From contig NC_134571.1 in NCBI RefSeq assembly GCF_050947875.1, positions 223,644,024 through 223,708,023 on the forward strand: a DNA stretch of 64,000 nucleotides, written 5' to 3'. Below the pieces are notes generated by a model. It made no database searches. It was not told the DNA's origin and saw only the letters and a program-made list of their open reading frames with translations. The position numbers and the translations under genes are program-made. Positions 32,581-43,253 of this stretch are shown here, one piece after another (position 1 is the stretch's first letter; each line of letters begins with the position of its first letter). Source of the DNA: Dermacentor variabilis. Lineage: Eukaryota; Arthropoda; Arachnida; Ixodida; Ixodidae.

Positions 32581-34409
32581 AATAAGGTCAGAAAAATACG
32601 ATGCGGACCGGACACACGCTCTGTCCTTCCCACATCGTTTTCTTCCACCCTCATTTCGCTAAACGACACAACATGATGCCCCAACTGGCCCAACAGTCAT
32701 CGCTTCTGAACAATTGCTTAGTAGTGCATAGCGGTGCGTCACTAAAGACCAGTCTTGAGCATTCCTTATGTAAAGGCTCATTATATTGTATGACAGGGGT
32801 TGCCTCTGACATCTGAAATTGAGTTTATTTTACCAGCCTATGACATATGTCAGCAAACTCATTCTTGAGTCGACTCATTCAGACTCAGACTAACCGGTGA
32901 GCCTGAGTTTGAGTGAGTCGAGAAGGAAGAATCGGAATACCGTACAAGTGTAACTGGTGAAGGCAACGACTGGCTCAGGCGTCATGCAGCGAAACAAGTA
33001 CGCTTGAAGCCTGCTATCAAGTGTGCGTGAACTATCTACGGAGCTATAAGTTAACCAGTTCAGTTAAGTTGGGCTCCGGAGTGGGCGGCTGCCATTGCTG
33101 CCGAAGAAACCATCTAACATGCATAGAGCATCTGTGAAGGATGTGGACAAACGGCATGGAGGCTGAGAAGTAATTTCGCCCCAGCACTGTCGAAGATCGC
33201 CGTTTTCGGGCTTCGCCGAAAGCAAAGCCAGCTGGGCGCTTGGTTAGCGAGTCAGGAGGCGCTCTTCGGCGTCAAAGAGCCCGCGTCACCACCTCGGGGC
33301 ATCGTAACCTGTTGCACGTGCGGTCTGGAAACGTGGGGAAGGGTGTGACGTTGGGGCTCTTTGGCTCGGAAGCGCGAACGAAGGCGCCCTGCCCGGGACG
33401 GACCACGGGCAAAGCGTCATTACGGCGTCAATGGGCATGCCTGGGGGACAAAGGGGCAAGTTGAAGCCAGAGGGATCTGTGGCCCGATGCGCGGTGACTT
33501 GAAAGACAGGCTGGCACCGGAGACACAATCCATCTCTGCACTTAGTTTTTTGGGCCCGTCGGAGGAGACGAACCACGCACAATCGGTGGGTGCGCTTTGG
33601 CAGGGGTGCCCTTTGCGGCACGCAGTGCGCGATGGTTTTAATTAAGGTGCGAGGACAGGGCGGTGCAGATGTTCGTTCTCCATAAGTGTTCTTCAAAGTG
33701 TCGGGAGACTTTCCCATGCACATTGCAGAGCAGGATGGTTGGGATGTCATTCGTTTATTTTTTGTTTGGCAGATCCTTTCTCTCCCTCTATCTCTCTGAA
33801 TGTTCCGAGGAACACAGGGAGAGGGTGAGAGAAAGTGACTAGTGAGTGATAGCCCAGTTGACCCAATCAGGTCATTGGGGTGTCGTGATTTGCCGTGAGG
33901 GGATTCGGGAGGAGCAACTGAAGGGTTAAAAGTTGGCTCCCGACCTCTCACGCAGGTTCCGAGCGCAGGAAAGGTGCTCTGCACTTTCGGCTCTGCCGAG
34001 TTAAGGTGCCGGTTCCAGTGTAACAGAAGGGTCTTGACGTACCAACGGTGTTATGCACTATCGGCTATGTCGAGTTGATACGTCAGACTCACTGTCAATA
34101 GCTGTCGAGGTAAACATTGTGTACATAAAGTCTTTTCTCTAAGTGCGAACGTCTATGGCGTCCCATCTCTGATGGAAGAGGAGAAACGACGACGATGGCC
34201 GCTGAAGAAAAGTTTCTCTGCCAACTAAGCTGGTTACGCCAGCTTGGATCACTTTGTGCTACGAGTGTAGGAAGGTAGAAAATTTAGTGCGTCATTCCTT
34301 TTGCTGCTTGATCACACAGCTGGAAAGGGCGTGTGCACCGTACGCTTCCTGAATTTCTTCGTTGCACACAAATAATCATTCCCACGATACAGCGTTATCC
34401 CCAGCGAGA
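32581..34409. other. No recognised gene; possible solo LTR at about 33180-34200
   Basis: 32860-32940 is a GAGTC/GACTC-rich simple repeat. The region 33960-34180 has an LTR-like end (GTGTACATAAAGTCTTTTCTC, then GCGAACGTCTATGGCGTCCC) but no second copy is present and no ends are certain. A 232-codon minus-strand frame (33286-33984) is Pro/Arg/Cys-rich and overlaps plus-strand frames; I do not count it as a gene. Confidence 0.3.
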
Positions 34410-35467
34410 AACCTAAAAATTCAGTAATACGCTTCCTTTTATTTAAATCCCTATCGAACACTATTGGACCAGGCTATAAAGCTAGCAAGCTGGTAAGTGG
34501 CGATACGCTCCTTGAGGTTCGTGATAAGCTGGAACATTGAAAGATTGCAAATCTCAAAGCTTCTGCTGACATCCCAGTAACAGTGGCTCCACATCGTTCT
34601 CTGAACACAATCCGAGGCGTGATCTCCGATGCCGACTCGTCGGAACTAATCGAAGCAGAACTATTGAAAGGCTGGCAAGATAAGAATGTAATTGAGGTAA
34701 AAAGGATAAAAATCAGACCAGACAACAACAAAATTCCAACCGAACATCTGATCATTACACTTGCCTCTAGTGTGCTACCAGAAGCCTTTGAGACAGGTTA
34801 TAGTACTAAAATCTGTGTAAGACTTTGCATCCCTAATTCCGTCGGTGTTTCAAATGTCGCAGTACGGCCATGGCTCGCAAAGCTGCTTAGGTCAACTCAT
34901 CTGCACAAAATGTGGTGACATAGACCACGCTTCCGATAACTGTGCTGGCTCACCCCACCTAGAAAACTGCGAAGGCAACTACCCGACATATTCCTGAACC
35001 TGCGAAACGTGCAGAAAGCAGAACGAAATAATTACCTTGAAAATCAAAGGAAGCATCTCGTTTCAAGAAGAACGAAAACGTGTTTCAGTTTTCCATACCG
35101 CAAGGCATGCTGATGCGCAAGGGGCCAGCATCGCAGCAGACTGCGGCAACGGTCGGGCCCACAAAAATTGTGGCTGCAGCTGTGCCACCAGCCCCCTTGT
35201 TGACAGCAGCCAACGCTGCTTCGCCGTCGGTGAAGGAGGGTCTGTCGACCCCCGGATTAGTGGGCTACAACATCTCTTCTTTCGAGGCGAGGCTCACAAA
35301 CTGAACTCAGAGCTCGCAAAAGCGCATGACCAGCGCCTCACAAGAAGCCATGGACATAACTTGCATCCAAACGATTCAGTCAGCGCTAAGCAGTGGCGGG
35401 ATCCTCTCGATCGCTCCAAGAAAGACAAATCTCAAGTCACGGCGCCTGGAAAGGGACCCGTAAGCTA
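34410..35467 (+). pseudogene. LINE-E ORF1 (I-like), CCHC type
   Basis: Translation gives SKLVSGDTLLEVRDKL, then, after a stop, PVTVAPHRSLNTIRGVISDA, ELLKGWQDKNVIEVKRIKIR and, in shifting frames, QYGHGSQSC, CTKCGDIDHASDNC and CEGNYPTYS, followed by RKQNEIITLKIKGSISFQEE and the end SLQERQISS / KKDKSQVTAPGKGP. These are zinc knuckles and tail of an I-like LINE ORF1. The first knuckle has lost cysteines. At least five lesions. ORF2 starts about 120 bases downstream at 35587. Confidence 0.8.
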
Positions 35468-35586
35468 ATAACATTTATTTATCTTTCATTTATTTATTTA
35501 TACAAGTGCCTGCAGCACCACAAGGACATTATTGCAGGGGAGGGCATTATTAAAAACACACAACACACAGCGCAAACACTTCTCGT
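35468..35586. other. LINE-E inter-ORF spacer
   Basis: Contains TTTATTTATTTATTTATAC and CTGCAGCACCACAAGG, an AT-rich tract and its flank. It separates ORF1 from the ORF2 ATG at 35587; part of it may be another small insertion. Confidence 0.35.
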
Positions 35587-35593
35587 TATGGAG

Positions 35594-36341
35594 TGTTGGA
35601 TCTGGAAGACAATCTCAATTGCTGTCCCCCAGATTTCTGACCTTGCCGTTGGGTGCGGGATTTGGCTGAGGTTGAGGAGGACTTTGAGCTGAAAACTGGA
35701 GGTTTATTTACATTATTTACAGTGAGAGTACCAAGAAATTGACAATTATAATGTCATTACGGGCCGGCAGCAACTCAGACGCTGCGGCCAGTGGCAAGAA
35801 GCTCGAAAGAGATGAATGAAGGAATGCTATCTTGCTGCTCCGGGTCCCTGGCTTTTAACCCCTTCGGTGTCTCGAAGTCGCGTCACATTCGGCCAATCGG
35901 CGAGCCGCTCAGCTGGCGTCATTTTCGGACAATGGTAGGCGCCCGTGCGATTGTGCCACACCCGGCGCACATGGTCGCTCCTTGGGCCCCAATTGTCCGA
36001 GGGCTTACTTCTTTCTGCGGTATTGCCTTCCCGGTCTGCAACTCCCTTCACAAAGGCAGATGGGGGGATTTCTGCCAGGGCGTCATGGTGCATTACAGCC
36101 GTCTTGCCTCGGGACCCACGTTATCTAGAACAGTGCCAGGCTCTCGCTACACTTTCGGATAGAGTCAAGCAGTGAATAGCTCCACCTGCGGCGCACGAGG
36201 GGGGGGACGCCAACTCGTTTGCACGTGCCGCGCCTCGGGAACAGGGTAGATGTGCTTCTGCGTTCCTTACTTAGGTGTGGCGCGATTCAATGTGGTCTGG
36301 TAAACTCGAAGGAGGCTCAGGAAAAGGTCCCGAATCTAACA
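35594..36341 (-). repeat. Gypsy-2 3' LTR
   Basis: On the plus strand it starts TGTTGGATCTGG and ends ATCTAACA, an inverted-repeat terminus. It matches 39466-40212 over the full length with roughly 5-8% differences by eye. AATAAA on the minus strand (TTTATT near 35703-35708) is a polyadenylation signal candidate. Confidence 0.9.
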
Positions 36342-38132
36342 GCTCCTCCTCGCCCCGGAAGTTCGGAATGGCCGGTGAAATCAATTCGCTGGCCATGAGG
36401 AACGCTGAAAGAACATGTAGGGTACTGGTGTCGAGCCTCGTGTGACGAACTTGGGTATCCTGGGCCCTGGAGAACGTACGTCAAACAAACAAAACAACAT
36501 AGCGCTGTACCACGTGTAAGCGCAGGCTCTTCACCCTTGACTCGCCAGGCTATTACTAAGTCAAAATGAACCCTGATCTTTTCTTTCCCCAATTTTGATA
36601 AAGCAGTTGCAACCACCTTTCTAAACTGCTATCCATTTCTCCTCGAATGCCGACAAGACCATAGTGTTATTGTTGTTGCAAAACAAAGTGCCGTTGTCGT
36701 TGCAAACAACGAATGAAAACAGCCGAACATAACTTAAGTGGCTTAACTACACGAACAGCATGTTTCCAACCTATCGCAGTGGCGTACTTATCGCACGTAT
36801 TGGGGCCACTGAACAGTCCGGTCAACTCTACAAGTACATAATCGCAAGCGTGCTAGCTTTGTGGTCCCTATTCCGAACACGTACTTGCGTCATAGGCAAA
36901 CGTTTCATTATGCTGACTCACGTTTCTTCCTTTAGTTCCTACAGGACACGTAACCTAAATGAGAACTTAATTTGCGTAACTTACGCACTTCGCAGAACCC
37001 TTTAAAAAATGCATCTCCTAATAACTCGTTCCACGCACGCTCACTAGAGAAGTCAGAATACGGCCGCCCTCAACACACACGAGCAACCCAGTCGTTAACA
37101 ATCTGCTTCCCTCCGTCCGCACAAGGACACGCGCTAATGGAAGTAAGAAGGCTTCTCAGTGCAAATCACGCACTTACTGAAAACGTACGCGCTTAACCTT
37201 AGAAAATAAAAAAAAACACTTATAAAAAAAAGAAGGTTAACTAATACACACGCGCGTTACCATAGGCCTCTCACCGATAACCTTGACACTCAGGTTACTC
37301 ACACACACACAAAAAAAGAAAGCCTATATACTCATTAATTAACACTCGCGAGACTAATTGTTTAAATGAAACACCTCTTTCAAACCCCGGAGCTTCTCAA
37401 ACGAAAACAAAGAAAGCTCATACCTTACTTATTAAAAGAAACTCTAGCCTCAAATTGCGAAAGTTTCCAAGAGCTCAAAAATAGAACAAAAGAGCACGTT
37501 TCCCTTCTACGGAAGCTCTCTTGGCCTCCCGTTTCAAACGCTTACGACTGACTCATACTTTTGAGCCGTACTCGAGGTGGTCGCGGTTCAAAAGCTACTC
37601 TGGCTACCGAGGAACAACAAACGGGCTGACTCACATCAGCTCCTCCGAGACGTTACAGTCCCCTGCCAATTTGCGTCCTGGCGCCACGCTTTCATCACTA
37701 ACTTGACTGACCGCGTCGCGACTCCCTACCACCTCGTATCGTCTTGCCACCTGGCGCTTCTTTGTACTACACGCTGAACTTCGAAAAGAACGACGGACTG
37801 ACAAGGAACATAACTGCCCCGTGCCCTTTGTCCGCGTCCGTGCAAAACATGCTTCTCGGTCTCCTTTTGACCGGTGGCTCGAACGTGCTTGATGCGCACA
37901 CGTCGTCCACGACGGCCGCATCTTTCTTTTCTTCGCGCCCTGCCTTTATGCGCCTGTCGCCGACTTTGGAGGCGCTACATTATTTACCGCTTTCTGATCT
38001 TTACGGCGCTTCTTTCTGCGGCGCTTTCTCTTTGAACTTGTTTTCACGTCGCCTTTTCGTGCCTCGTGCTGGCCGGTACACATTTCGTCGGCCCGGATCG
38101 CTCTCTCACCCGCAGTCCTGAGTGATTCTTAA

Positions 38133-39002
38133 CTAAACACCCCTTTCTTGGCTACCTAGACTGGCGGAGCGCCGCACCGATCCCTGAACAATGCAGTTGT
38201 TTTCCCTTGAGCTACGCAGCTCGCAATCCTGTGACCTGCCCTCAACTGCATCGTCCAGCTCGCACTTCTCTTCGGCGCGCAGATCTGACTCGACATTGGT
38301 GCTCGCGTCTATCGGGTCAACAGTGCTCTGTACTTCGCTAGCAACCTCGCTAACATTACAAGCGATGCACACGCGCGGTGACTGTGCCAATTCATTCACA
38401 GCTGGCCTAGCTGCCTCCACAGTGCTCTGTTGGCAAAGCACCTCGTCGCTCTTACTCTGGCCTTTACCGGCCTGTGTTGCCACTATGGCATCGTTAGCAG
38501 CTAGCCCTTTCCGTTCGCCTATGAATGGGCCGCTAATCTCACAGGCACTACTTTTCTCGTCGGCTTTTGGTGATAATGCGCTAGATACTTCCTCATTCTT
38601 TTGCTCTGCACTACCTACAGAATTTTCAGACAGCCGTTGTCTCCGTGCCTTGAACTGCTCAAAATATTGTAGCTCTTTGATCAATGCTGCCTTCTCTCTC
38701 TCGTACTTTTGTTCGCGCTCACGCTTACGTTCTTGATGCCCACGTTCACGTTCATTCTCACGTTCTTGACGCTCACGCTGACGTTCTTGACGCTCACACC
38801 TAAGAGTAAGTTCTTGAAGGTCACGCTTCCGTTCATTCTCGCGTTCTTGATGCTTACGCTCACTCTTACGTTCACGACGCTCACGCTCACGTTCACGACG
38901 CTCACGCTCCCGTCGTTCTTGTATCACCTCCCAAGCGATCTCAATGCTTTTATCATCATCGCCACTATCTTGAATCGCTTTTATGATAGCCGGCTTTTTC
39001 AT
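38133..39002 (-). CDS. Gypsy-2 gag-like protein with a long charged helix
   Basis: An intact 289-codon frame. It begins MKKPAIIKAIQDSGDDDKSI and then EIAWEVIQERRE, the N-terminal helix style of some Gypsy Gag proteins. Residues about 30-110 are a run of Arg/Glu repeats (ERERRERERERRE, ENERKRD, QERQRERQEREN) that would form a single charged helix or coiled coil. The rest is acidic and Ser/Ala-rich with no zinc knuckle, and the frame ends GSQERGV. A full Gag would normally include capsid and CCHC parts, which are missing. It begins about 460 bases from the 5' LTR. The family is inferred from position and N-terminus. Confidence 0.6.
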   Translation of the reverse strand: MKKPAIIKAIQDSGDDDKSIEIAWEVIQERRERERRERERERRERKSERKHQERENERKRDLQELTLRCERQERQRERQERENERERGHQERKREREQKYEREKAALIKELQYFEQFKARRQRLSENSVGSAEQKNEEVSSALSPKADEKSSACEISGPFIGERKGLAANDAIVATQAGKGQSKSDEVLCQQSTVEAARPAVNELAQSPRVCIACNVSEVASEVQSTVDPIDASTNVESDLRAEEKCELDDAVEGRSQDCELRSSRENNCIVQGSVRRSASLGSQERGV

Positions 39003-39465
39003 CTATTCGTCCGCCTCAACTCCCAAATCGTCGCACACCAACAACAAGTCTAACCTCGTCAACCTTCTAAGATCCATGGAAGCTGCTCCAACTGGTGGTT
39101 AGAACTGTTTTCCTTTATTAATTTGTGCAAACACACAATATGCAACAAATTCCCGATTCCTAGAACTATCAAAATAAACACATTTGAAGTCTGGCGAATC
39201 AAAAGGGAAAAAAAAACACACGCTCACTTACGGTTGCAGCCCCCTGCCATCTGGTTCGTTGGTCCGCTGTTTCCGGTTTCTCAGGACTCTCTGGGTCGAA
39301 GGCTCGCTCTTCTTCGCTGTTCCCGGTCCCTCAGGACTACTTTAGACGAAGGCTCTCTCTTTTTCGCTGTTCCGGGTTCCTCAGGATTTCTCTCGACGAA
39401 GGTTCATCCGTAGCGCTGCCACCAGTTGTTGGACTTTGAGGGCGATCCCACCGCTGTCAACTAGT

Positions 39466-40212
39466 TGTTGGATCTGGAGGGCAATCCCAATTGCTGTCCC
39501 CCAGATATTGGACTTTGCCGTTGGGTGCGGGAGCTGGCCGACGTTGAGGAGGATTTTGAGATGAAAACTGGAGGTATATTTACATTATTTACAGTGAGAG
39601 TAGAAAGAAATTAAGCCATAAAGTCATTAAGGGCTGGCAGCAACTCAGACGCAGCGGCCCGTGGCAAGAAGTTCGAAAGAGATGAATGAAGGAATGCTCT
39701 CTTGCTGCTCCGTGTCTCTGGCTTTTAACCCCTTCGGTGTCTTGAAGTCGCGTCACGTTCGGCCAATCGGCGAGCCCGCTCAGGTGGCTTCATTTTCGGA
39801 CAATGGTAGGCGCCCGTCCGATTGTGTCACACCCGGCGCATAAGGTCGCTCCTTGGGCCCCAATTGTCCGAGGGCTTACTTCTCTCTGCGGTATTGCCTT
39901 CCCGGTCTGCAACTCCCTTCACAAAGGCAGATGGGGGGATTGCTGCCAGGGCGTCACGGTGCATTACAGCCGTCTTGCCTCGGGACCCACGTTACCTGGA
40001 ACAGTGCCAGGCTCTCGCTACACTTTCGGGAAGAGTCAAGCAGTGAAGAGCTCCCCCTGCGGCGCACGAGGTGGATGACGCCAACTCGTTTGCACGTGCC
40101 ACGCCTCTGGAACGGGGTAGATCTGCTTCTGCGTTCCTTACTTAGGTGTGGCGCGATTCGATGTGGTCTGGTGAACTCGAAGGAGGCTCATGAAAAGGTC
40201 CCGTATCTAACA
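39466..40212 (-). repeat. Gypsy-2 5' LTR
   Basis: Partner of 35594-36341. A second partial TGTTGGA copy lies at 39427, so the 3' end of this LTR plus primer-binding region appears duplicated over about 40 bases (39425-39465). Confidence 0.9.
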
Positions 40213-41237
40213 GGAGGCACGAACACTACAATGGAATGTTAGAGGACTTTGCAAGCTCGACGATCTTAGAGAGCTTCTACATAAGCATAATCCAAGATTG
40301 CTGCGTGTTCAAAAGGCACATCTGAGTTTTACACACAAAAGCTTTCTTCGGCAACACGTCATCATCTGAAATGACCATGACGAGGCTCACGCCTCATCCG
40401 GGAGCGTAGCGATTGTTGCAGACAAGTCTGTAATTTGTCAACATGTAGCCCTTGGGACGTGGCGGTGTCAGTTCATTTTACCAAGTTGGTTACTGTCTGG
40501 TCTAAATACATAAAGCCTAACTACCAACTCGGAAAACCAGATTCTTATAGCCTCATAGATCAACTGCCGTAAGCCTACATGCAAATCGGTGATTTCGACG
40601 CTCGCAGCAATTCGCTGTGACACGAAAGGTCAACTCGTTGAAAATTTTCTTCTGGCCTCTGGTGCGTGCCTGTTTAATAAGAAGGAGCCAATCTTTTACA
40701 ACGTCCAACGCAGCTTGTATTCATCAATAGATCTAGCAATTGGCACTGCTTCTCTTCCGACTGACCTGTAACGGAATGTCAAGAATCCTTTTGGAAGGAA
40801 CCACTTCCCTGTAACTTTAAACTCAATAACGCAGCATACCAACCCTCCTCATATTCCTCGATTGAATTTAGCATCGGCTGACAGGAAGCATTTTAAAGAA
40901 TGAACCGGTTTACCACGATATTTTATAAACGATTTTAGTACAGATGACGCTGCATATATTACCGCTTTCATTATCGATGCAGCTACAAATTTTATTCTAG
41001 AAAAGAATGGTATTTAATTTCAAAGACGTTTTCCCCGGTGGAACGATCACTGCAGAGACGCAAAAAAGAGACCGAATAAAGCATGGGGCATACTGCGTAG
41101 TTCGCCAAATGCAGAACATCTCATTGCATTTAAGTACACTAAATCGCAGGGAAGGCGGACACGATGTCCGGCAAAGAGAGAAAGCTGGGTGAAGTTGCTC
41201 TCAGGTATAAGCTCATACACACAAGAGGCGAAAGTGT
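40213..41237 (+). pseudogene. LINE-E ORF2: endonuclease region
   Basis: ORF2 starts ATGGAG at 35587 and continues after Gypsy-2 as ARTLQWNVRGLCKLDDLREL, LHKHNPRLLRVQKAH, DEAHASSGSVAIV, TRCDTKGQLVENFLLASGAC, and NVQRSLYSSIDLAIGTASLP. These are the endonuclease motifs of an I-like tick LINE (QWNVRG, Q-ETH degraded to QKAH, the GDFN motif lost, S-IDLAI). Later HGAYCVVRQMQNI... LGEVALRYKLIHTRGESVG leads towards RT. Many frame changes and stops. Confidence 0.8.
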
Positions 41238-41241
41238 GGGG

Positions 41242-41459
41242 TGGCTTAAGAAAACTAAAGGGGTGTGGCGGCGCGCCCATCGCCTCCAGAGCCGGTGAAG
41301 AAGATGGCTGACGAGCAGGTAACATGAGAAATGAACACGCTGACTTGCTCGACTTGAGCGGCCGTGGTATCCGCTGCTCCTGAGATCCCGCGGCACCATG
41401 ACTGGCCGGCCTAAATGAACCGTGGCCATGGCGGCTACCTCTTCGCGCCGCCTCCCACA
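41242..41459 (+). repeat. Gypsy-3 5' LTR
   Basis: 218 bp, starting TGGCTTAAG after GGGG and ending CTCCCACA, followed by the primer binding site. Its first 45 bases match the right LTR poorly. Confidence 0.7.
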
Positions 41460-41579
41460 AATTGGTGACGGGGACGAGCGAGCCCTGCCAGCGTCAGCAC
41501 ACCGACTCTACCAAGGCGAAAGTGACGTGGCCTCACGTGGTCCGGCCGGTGTCCTGCGGTTGTAGGGTGTCCCGGAATC

Positions 41580-42430
41580 TTACATACATGCCGGATATCT
41601 GGTTCATCCTTCTGGACAGCCACTTCCATATCAACAAGGTTCTAGGCCCCAGCTGCATTGCAGGCTCTGACTGCCAAGCCCGGTCCCGCCTTCTACGAGC
41701 ACTTGCGTGCAGACATTCTTGCTCAACACGCCACCTCCAGCGCTCAGCCTCTTCTAGTTGGCACTCCGTCACAACAGCTCTTGTCCTTTGAACCGTCGCG
41801 TCATTCCGCGCCTTGTCGTCCCACATCGCCTTCGTCCACACGTGCCGATCGTCAGCAAGCACCACCTCCAGCATCAAGTCTTTACTCGGCCCTTGAGCTT
41901 CCCCATCTCAAGGGCACCTTCGCCACGACTCCTTCCAAGGAATTAACTGAGCAAAACGTAAGCGCTTCCCACTACTCTACGGCCCACTATCTGCTTTCCC
42001 TTCGGGAGCACCTCACTCATCACCAGTTCAATTTGTGGGAGGCTAGTGCACCGCCTGCACTAGGTTCAACTTCATTCTATCTGGCATGACAACGCGACAA
42101 GCAGAACCTTCGTAATGCCTTCAGCGACTACCGCAACCCTGACGCTACCGGCATTCGAGATTTCACTGCAAGCAGCAGCAGGCGAGCCTTCCGATGTTTG
42201 TGCTCGCAGCTTCTGCAAATGCATGGCCTACCGAACTTTTGCAGAAGCAGTTCTGCCATTTGGTTTCTTCAGCTCGAGAGTCACTTCTACATCAACATCG
42301 TGAATGACCAACACTTGCGCAATCTCCACGCAAGTAGCGAGCTCCCAGACGGTCTAATTTTGGAGCTCCGACTTCTAACAGGCCTGAGCGTCTACGAGAT
42401 CCTGCGGCAGTTCGGGATTTCATAATACGG
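41580..42430 (+). pseudogene. Gypsy-3 gag relics
   Basis: Two similar fragments occur: YMPDIWFILLDSHFHINKVL (near 41585) and AIWFLQLESHFYINIVNDQH (near 42258). The WFLQLESHF pattern is the start of the Gag capsid region in many arthropod Gypsy elements. A Ser/Pro-rich frame lies between. The second fragment continues LPDGLILELRLLTG. Two copies of the same motif suggest an internal duplication or two recombined elements. No pol motif follows. Confidence 0.5.
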
Positions 42431-43045
42431 CACCACTGTGCGTACGCCTCTCTCACAACCTACGCTGCCGGTGCTGTAGATCTCTCTCGAATGGCCCGAG
42501 CCCGACACCCAACGAGGATAGCATATGCTTTCCCTGGCCTCTCTGACGAATGCCCTTACGAACTGACCACGCCATTTCGAGACCAAGGTCTTGCTGGTCA
42601 TCGCAATACGCCGTCCTGCACAACCGTACCCGCACCTAAAATAGCGACACTGCATGAATTAGTAAGGGCAACAATGCACAGGGACACTTGCAGTTCTCTG
42701 CCACTGCTACTGTTGCACGCCGTTCGACGATGCCGTCTTAAGTGTTGTTGCCCTCAACGGCCTGAACCAGTGGCACGCGCCAAGAAGCGGCTGATACGCC
42801 GCAACTGCGCTTGTTGACTTGCACCGTAATCGTCGCGCAGGCGTCGACAACGCAAGACGCCGTCCTCAACGCAGAAAGCAATGCGCCCTGTGTCCGGACA
42901 CACTCAGCCACAACCACCAGATAGCTATTTGTGCCCTTGACTGAAACACTGACTTTACCTGGACTTCTTAACGGACGCTACGAATTGCCCCTCATGTATG
43001 TAGCCTTGCAGTCTCTTCTTTCTATGCACGCGATTTTTGCACACA

Positions 43046-43249
43046 TGTCATCGCGCTTCACCGGCTCGGCGCGACTTTGACCTCGCGAGCCGGTGAAGAA
43101 GTCTGCTCACCTGCATGCAGCGCGGTAACGTTCGCGAGCTGGACCGGAGCAGCCGCGGTATCCGCCGCTGCCGAGATCCCGAACACCACGGCTGGCTGGC
43201 CTAAGTAAACTATGGCCCCGGCGGCTACCTCTTCGCGCCGCCTCTCACA
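43046..43249 (+). repeat. Gypsy-3 3' LTR
   Basis: Ends CTCTCACA before GGGG. The start (TGTCATCGC at 43046) is set by the length of the left copy and is approximate. It contains an inner palindrome (CTTCACCGGCTCG/CGAGCCGGTGAAG). Confidence 0.65.
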
Positions 43250-43253
43250 GGGG

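Larger units (their letters stand above)
35594..40212 (-). mobile_element. Gypsy-2: LTR retrotransposon with gag but no pol
   Basis: Two long LTRs (748 and 747 bp) surround 3.1 kb. The 4-bp duplication GGAG flanks it (35590-35593 and 40213-40216). It is inserted right after the first two codons (ATG GAG) of LINE-E ORF2. Reading on the minus strand: the 5' LTR is on the right, then a primer-binding region (GACAGCGGTGGGATC), gag at 39002-38133, 1.8 kb without recognised coding, a purine-rich tract (GGGGCGAGGAGGAGC at about 36342-36357) and the 3' LTR. RT, RNase H and integrase are absent, so it must have been moved by enzymes from another element. Confidence 0.85.
41242..43249 (+). mobile_element. 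Gypsy-3: short LTR element with gag relics only
   Basis: Flanked by GGGG (41238-41241 and 43250-43253). Left LTR 41242-41459 and right LTR about 43046-43249 share GAGCCGGTGAAGAAG, GGTATCCGC-GCTGC, GAGATCCCG and GCGGCTACCTCTTCGCGCCG, and both end CACA. A primer binding site TTGGTGACGGGGACG follows the left LTR at 41462. The 1.6 kb interior has only gag-like relics. LINE-E reading resumes directly after it. Confidence 0.8.

Noticed and set aside
33286..33984. 232-codon minus-strand frame
   Set aside because: Composition reflects GC-rich repeat-like DNA; overlaps plus-strand frames; possibly within a solo LTR.
35791..36162. Frame MARSSKEMNEG..., repeated at 39661
   Set aside because: It lies inside both Gypsy-2 LTRs and changes frame between them; not a gene.
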